Shown: positions 58,697 to 64,000 of the stretch, in pieces
Layout of the letters: each line of letters starts with the position of its first letter
How positions within the stretch are numbered: position 1 is the stretch's first letter
Origin: Candidatus Gastranaerophilales bacterium
Lineage (GTDB): Bacteria; Cyanobacteriota; Vampirovibrionia; Gastranaerophilales; Gastranaerophilaceae
DNA length: 64,000 nucleotides
Assembly: GCA_905235155.1 (NCBI GenBank)
Contig: CAJOKJ010000017.1
Span: 62,001-126,000, forward strand
Direction: 5' to 3'
Position numbers and translations under genes: made by a program
Notes under the pieces: generated by a model
The model's database searches: none
Seen by the model: the letters and a program-made list of their open reading frames with translations, nothing else
Told to the model about the DNA's origin: nothing

Positions 58697-61191
58697 ATGT
58701 TTGAACGATTTACAGAAAAGGCTATTAAGGTCATAATGCTTGCACAAGAGGAAGCAAGACGATTGGGACATAACTTTGTTGGTACAGAACAGGTTTTGTT
58801 GGGTTTAATCGGAGAAGGCACAGGTGTTGCTGCAAAAACTCTAAAGTCTATGGGTGTTAATCTAAAAGATGCTCGCACGGAAGTTGAAAAAATTATCGGT
58901 AGAGGTTCAGGTTTTGTAGCGGTAGAAATTCCGTTTACACCTCGTGCAAAAAGAGTTCTTGAATTATCGTGGGATGAAGCAAGACAATTAGGACACAATT
59001 ACATTGGCACGGAACACTTGCTTTTAGGCTTGATAAGAGAAGGTGAAGGTGTAGCAGCAAGAGTTTTAGAAAACTTAGGGGTTGATTTAAATAAAATTAG
59101 AAGTAATGTCGTTAAAATTTTAGGCGAATCAAAACCTCAAACAGTTTCATCAGGTGGCAGTTCATCTTCTTCATCTTCAACAACAAAGGCTAAAACCCCA
59201 AGTTTAGATGAATTCGGTACAGACTTAACTTTAGCGGCTGCCGAATTAAGATTAGATCCTGTTATTGGTCGTGAAAAAGAAATTGAACGTGTAATTCAAA
59301 TTCTTGCAAGACGTACAAAAAATAATCCTGTACTTTTAGGTGAACCGGGTGTTGGTAAAACAGCAGTTGTAGAAGGTTTGGCTTTAAGAATTGTTAATTC
59401 TGAAGTTCCTGATATTTTAGATGGTAAAAAAGTTATTCAGCTTGATATGGGACTTTTGATTGCAGGTACTAAGTATCGTGGTGAATTTGAAGAACGTTTG
59501 AAAAAGATAATGGATGAAATTCGCCAAGCAGGTAATATCATACTTGTAATTGACGAAATGCATACTTTAATTGGTGCGGGTGCAGCAGAAGGTGCTATTG
59601 ATGCTGCAAATATTTTAAAACCTGCGTTATCAAGAGGTGAAATTCAAGTTATTGGTGCTACGACTCTTGATGAATATAGAAAACATATTGAAAAAGATAC
59701 TGCTTTGGAAAGACGTTTTCAATCTGTATTAATAGAAGAACCTTCAATTGACGATTCTATTGAAATTATACGTGGTTTAAAACCAAAATACGAAGAACAC
59801 CACAGATTAATTATTTCTGATGATGCTATTGTCGCTGCGGTAAAATTGTCAAGCAAATACATTACCGATAGATTTTTGCCTGATAAGGCAATTGATGTTC
59901 TTGATGAAGCAAGTTCTAAAGTTCGTTTAAAAGTAAGTTCTTTATCTCCTGAAGGTAAAGAGTTGGATAAAGAACTTCGTGCAATAATTAAAGAGAAAGA
60001 AGAAGCAATAAGAAATCAAGAATTTGAAAAAGCATCTCAACTTCGTGATGATGAAGCAAATATGAAAGAGCGTATTCGTGAAGTTTCAGAAGAATGGAGA
60101 AATGAACACGATGCTAATAAACCGGTTGTAACAGAAGAAAATATTGCAGAAGTTATCGGTATGATGACAGGTGTTCCTGTTACAAAATTGACTGAAAGCG
60201 AAAGTGACAGATTATTAAAACTTGAAGAAACTTTACACGAAAGAGTAATTGGTCAAAATGATGCGATTGTTGCTATTTCAAAAGCAATAAGACGTGCGAG
60301 AGTTGGTTTAAAATCGCCAAACAGACCTATCGGAAGCTTTATTTTCTGTGGTCCTACCGGTGTTGGTAAAACTGAACTTGCAAAGGCATTGTCAGAAGCA
60401 GTTTTTGGTTCTGAAGATAACATGGTTAGAGTTGATATGTCAGAATTTATGGAAAAACATTCAACTTCTAAACTGATTGGTTCACCTCCGGGATATGTTG
60501 GCTATGATGATGGCGGCAGTTTGACAGAAACTATCAGAAAGAAACCTTATTCGGTAATTCTTTTTGATGAAATTGAAAAAGCACATCCTGACGTGTTTAA
60601 TATTATGTTGCAAATTCTGGATGATGGTCGATTGACTGATTCAAAGGGCAGACATGTAAACTTTAAAAACACAATTATTATAATGACTTCAAATGTTGGT
60701 GCAAGTATGATAGCAACTCAATCAAAATTGGGCTTCTCTACTGCTGATGACGAAAAGAAAGATAAATACGAAAAATTAAAAGATACGGTTAATGAAGAAA
60801 TGAAAAAAGCTTTCAGACCGGAATTTATAAACCGTATTGATGATATTATTGTATTTGCTCATTTAAGCAAGGAAGAAATCAGAGAAATTGTTGATTTGAT
60901 GATGAAAGACTTGTTTAAACGTCTTGATGAAAGAGGCTTAAAAATGGAAGTTACTAACGAAGTGAAAGACTTTATGGCAACTGACGGATACAAGAAGCTT
61001 ACGGTGCAAGACCTTTGAGAAGATTAATTCAACGTAAAGTTGAAGATACTCTTGCAGAAGAAATCTTGACAGGTAAATATCATGAAGGTGATACGATTGT
61101 TCTTGATATGAAAGACGGCAAGATGTTCTTTTCAAAAAAAGGTGAAGTTGTAAATTTGGAAGAAGAAAAAATGAAATCTTCTAAAGAATAA
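58697..61191 (+). CDS. clpC: ATP-dependent Clp protease ATP-binding subunit ClpC, frameshift near 61000
   Basis: [61 protein letters not shown]; expected tail [25 protein letters not shown].. continues in another frame to 61191. Confidence 0.95.
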
Positions 61192-61215
61192 GAAGTATAA
61201 AAAGTATATGATATT

Positions 61216-61255
61216 AATGGGGCAAATTTTATCTTTGCCTCATTTTTTTTGTGTA
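61216..61255 (+). terminator. Rho-independent terminator after clpC
   Basis: ATGGGGCAAATTTTATCTTTGCCTCATTTTTTTT. Confidence 0.8.
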
Positions 61256-61317
61256 AACAATTTATAAAAATAATTAATAATGATTGTAAAGATATGTAAC
61301 GGAAATGTTCAAAAACC

Positions 61318-61345
61318 TAAAGTTTACATGTATTTTTACCGATAA
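61318..61345 (+). promoter_or_regulatory. Putative sigma28 (FliA)-like promoter
   Basis: TAAAGTTT-N12-ACCGATAA, about 44 nt upstream of ATG 61389. Confidence 0.65.
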
Positions 61346-61388
61346 ATATCTTGTAAAGGGAATGAATTTTTTGTAAGGGGTACCGCTT

Positions 61389-62355
61389 ATGGGTATGTCA
61401 GCATCACAAGCAAGATTGTTATCAATTACTGCAAGAATGAATGATATTGAGTTTAAATCTCAACAAGTATCAAATATAAAAATAAGATTAGCAGATGATT
61501 CTGAAAAAGTAGCAAATGCTTATACGGCTGCTCTTAACAAACAAAAATTTTCATTTAATACTTATGATAAAAATGGTAATGCTCAAAAGATTGATTTAAC
61601 TGCTGCGTTTTTGTCAGGTAAAGATTCTCAATATAAATTAGTAAGACGTGACGGCAAGATGTTGGTTTCGAATGATGTCAAACAAAATTATGTTAATCGT
61701 ATGAGTAGTTGGAATAATTATGTTGATAATAAATTTGCTGATTCAACACGTGCTAAATATCCTGAATGGTGTGCACAAATGACATCTGACCATAATGCAA
61801 GATATAATGAATGTGAAGCAGAGTTTATTTTGCAATCTAAGTTTGGAGTAGGAGGTTTTGAAGCCACTTATGAAGCTTGTGGTATAAACGAAACAGAAAC
61901 TTCTTGGCATAATGGATTTAATGGATTGTTGGATGCTGGTCTTATTTCTCAAGCAGAAATTAATTTTTATAAAGATTCTTTTGCTCAATTATTTAATGCA
62001 ACATCTACATCTGGTGATCACGTAAATACAGATGCTATCTTCAGTATTGATAATGCGAGTGCTAATGATCCAAATTGGTTGTATGAAGCACTTGAAAGTG
62101 GTGAATTTTATCTTGTTGATAATACAGGTAAAGAAATTAGTCCTTCAAGCACCGTTCAAATAGTTCAAGAATCTGATACAACAGAATTAGCAAAAGCAGA
62201 AGCAGAATATAATGCAGCAACAGCAAAAATTAATAAAAAAGAAAAACAATTAGATAATGAAATGAAAGTTTTAGATACAGAACACCAAGGAATTTGATTC
62301 AGTTAAATCATTAATTGGTGAAAATGTGGAAAAATCATTTAACTTATTCTCATAA
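61389..62355 (+). CDS. Hypothetical coiled-coil protein of lineage type, frameshift near 62289
   Basis: MGMSASQARLLSITARMNDIEFKSQQVSNIKIRLADDSE..; C-terminal EFDSVKSLIGENVEKSFNLFS* in the second frame. Confidence 0.72.
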
Positions 62356-62390
62356 TTAAAAAGCCATCGTAAGATGGCTTTTTGTTTTAT
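62356..62390. terminator. Bidirectional terminator
   Basis: AAAAAGCCATCGTAAGATGGCTTTTTG. Confidence 0.8.
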
Positions 62391-62854
62391 CTTCGTCTTT
62401 CCATATTTTCAATTTCTTCTTGTGTTTTTACGTAATCTATCATTGCGTACAAGCCTAATTTATAAGAATATGATCCAAATCCGCTTATTTGTCCTATGCA
62501 AACAGGTGCAATTAATGAGGTATGTCTAAATTCTTCTCTTGCGTGGATGTTAGTCAAGTGTATTTCAACAACAGGTATTGTTATTGAGGCAATGGCATCT
62601 CTCAATGCAACGCTTGTATGCGTATATCCGCCTGCATTTATAATTATACCGTCAAATGTGCCGTTAGCAAATTGAATTTCATCAATTAATTTGCCCTCAT
62701 AATTTGTTTGTCTGCATACTAATTCAGTATTGTTCTTTTTTGCTTCGTCAGTCAGATTAATCTCTATATCTGTTAATGTTTTATTTCCGTATTTTTCAGG
62801 CTCTCTTGTTCCCAGTAAGTTTAAGTTTGGACCGTTTAGTAATAATAATTTCAT
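62387..62854 (-). CDS. aroQ: Type II 3-dehydroquinate dehydratase
   Basis: LLLLNGPNLNLLGTREPEKYG, INAGGYTHTSVALRDAI, EVHLTNIHAREEFRHTS. Confidence 0.96.
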   Translation of the reverse strand: MKLLLLNGPNLNLLGTREPEKYGNKTLTDIEINLTDEAKKNNTELVCRQTNYEGKLIDEIQFANGTFDGIIINAGGYTHTSVALRDAIASITIPVVEIHLTNIHAREEFRHTSLIAPVCIGQISGFGSYSYKLGLYAMIDYVKTQEEIENMERRR

Positions 62855-62962
62855 GTTCACTCCTTTTTTTTTTAATTATACCCAAAAAGAAAAAATTATA
62901 AAATGTGTAATATTTAATTATTTGTGGTATATTATATATATAAATAGAAATTAGAGGTATAA

Positions 62963-63307
62963 ATGGAAGAAAAAAAACTGCAACGCAGATGGTATGATAA
63001 AGATCCTGTATTAAAAGAAGCTTTGGAGTTGTTAAGATTGGCTCCCGGAGATAAAAAGGACGCTGCTGCCGAATTTGTAATTCAGTTACAGGAGCAAGTT
63101 GCTGCTGATGTTATTGATAAAATATATGACATAATGTGCGAGTATCACGGAAAAGGAAGACGTTGGTACGATAATGACCCTATGGTTATAAAAGCTATTG
63201 AATTGTTACGTGTAGCACCTAAAAAGACACAAAAGGAAGCCGCATTAAAATTATTGACTGCCTTAGAAAATAACGAAGGCGGTGGCATGGAATTAATTAA
63301 AGATTAA
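62963..63307 (+). CDS. Hypothetical protein with internal RRWYDxDP duplication
   Basis: RRWYDKDPVLKEALELLRLAP..KKDAAAEF / RRWYDNDPMVIKAIELLRVAPKKTQKEAALKL. Confidence 0.8.
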   Translation: MEEKKLQRRWYDKDPVLKEALELLRLAPGDKKDAAAEFVIQLQEQVAADVIDKIYDIMCEYHGKGRRWYDNDPMVIKAIELLRVAPKKTQKEAALKLLTALENNEGGGMELIKD

Positions 63308-63308
63308 A

Positions 63309-64000
63309 ATGAAAGATGTTCAAAACGAATATGATTCAAGAGGAATAGATATTCAGAAAGTAGGCATAAAAAATTTTGATATTCCTTTAAATATAAGAAG
63401 AAAAAATAGCTCTAATCAAATAGTATGTGCAAAAGCGGGAATTTCGGTTTCTTTACCTAAAGAGTATAAGGGTACACACATGTCACGTTTTGTCGAAGTG
63501 CTTACGGAATGGCAAACTAAGGATATGTTAGGTTCTGATTTAAAAGGATGCTTGGTATCTGTTATAAATAAACTGTCAGCACAAAGCGGTGAAATGTTTT
63601 TAGAATTTAAATATTTTATTGATAAGGAAGCTCCCGTTTCTCATCAAAAGTCTACTATGTGTTATGATTGCTATTTTAAATGTATATTAAATGATTATAA
63701 TTCTGAAAATGAGTTGTATAAATTTGCTCTGGGTGTAAAAGTACCTGTTACGACGTTATGTCCTTGTTCAAAAGAGATTTCGGAATATGGGGCTCATAAT
63801 CAAAGAGCAATAGTTTCAGTTGAGGTTTCTTATGATAGAAATGAGCATATTTGGATTGAGGATTTGATTTCAGAAATAGAACAGTGTGCTTCAAGTTCAA
63901 TTTATCCTTTATTAAAACGTGAGGACGAAAAGTTTGTTACCGAAACAGCATATAATAATCCGAAATTTGTAGAAGATGTATTAAGGGACGTTGTTCTAAA
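63309..64000 (+). CDS. folE2: GTP cyclohydrolase FolE2 (type IB), 3'-truncated by window end
   Basis: MKDVQNEYDSRGIDIQKVGIKNFDIPLNI..; VPVTTLCPCSKEISEYGAHNQRAIVSVEV; open to the window edge, so absent from the ORF track. Confidence 0.93.
   Translation, partial: MKDVQNEYDSRGIDIQKVGIKNFDIPLNIRRKNSSNQIVCAKAGISVSLPKEYKGTHMSRFVEVLTEWQTKDMLGSDLKGCLVSVINKLSAQSGEMFLEFKYFIDKEAPVSHQKSTMCYDCYFKCILNDYNSENELYKFALGVKVPVTTLCPCSKEISEYGAHNQRAIVSVEVSYDRNEHIWIEDLISEIEQCASSSIYPLLKREDEKFVTETAYNNPKFVEDVLRDVVL

Overview
AT-rich bacterial chromosomal window, most likely from a flagellated gut member of the non-photosynthetic Cyanobacteria (Gastranaerophilales/Melainabacteria-like). The taxon is inferred from protein style and was not tested. 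The content is mostly housekeeping: wecB, rimO, mscL, hcp, dgt, ispE, rsmA, gshA, hydF, gatC, pyrG, coaE, aroA, clpC, aroQ, folE2 and tRNA-Glu. There is also a response regulator/kinase/flgB-flgC-fliE cluster and several lineage-type hypothetical or secreted proteins. I found no CRISPR array, prophage, transposon or rRNA. The main observations are: (1) a putative FliA/sigma28-like promoter set, TAAAGTTT-N11/12-nCCGAyAn, upstream of two hypothetical proteins, an unlisted 59-aa ORF and a putative small RNA; (2) that small RNA at about 56655-56728, with two stem-loops flanking a C-rich single strand; (3) a PspA / degenerate J-domain / DUF4178 / DUF350 / membrane spermidine synthase operon; (4) a gshA / secreted Cys-repeat protein / ZIP transporter locus with paired DtxR/MntR-like operators around a near-consensus promoter; (5) a paralogous family with an annexin-like KGAGT repeat; (6) six reading-frame breaks (rimO, aroA, clpC, an AsmA-like gene, a pilin, a hypothetical), which are probably mostly sequence errors and should be checked first. 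An unlisted rubredoxin ORF was also found.
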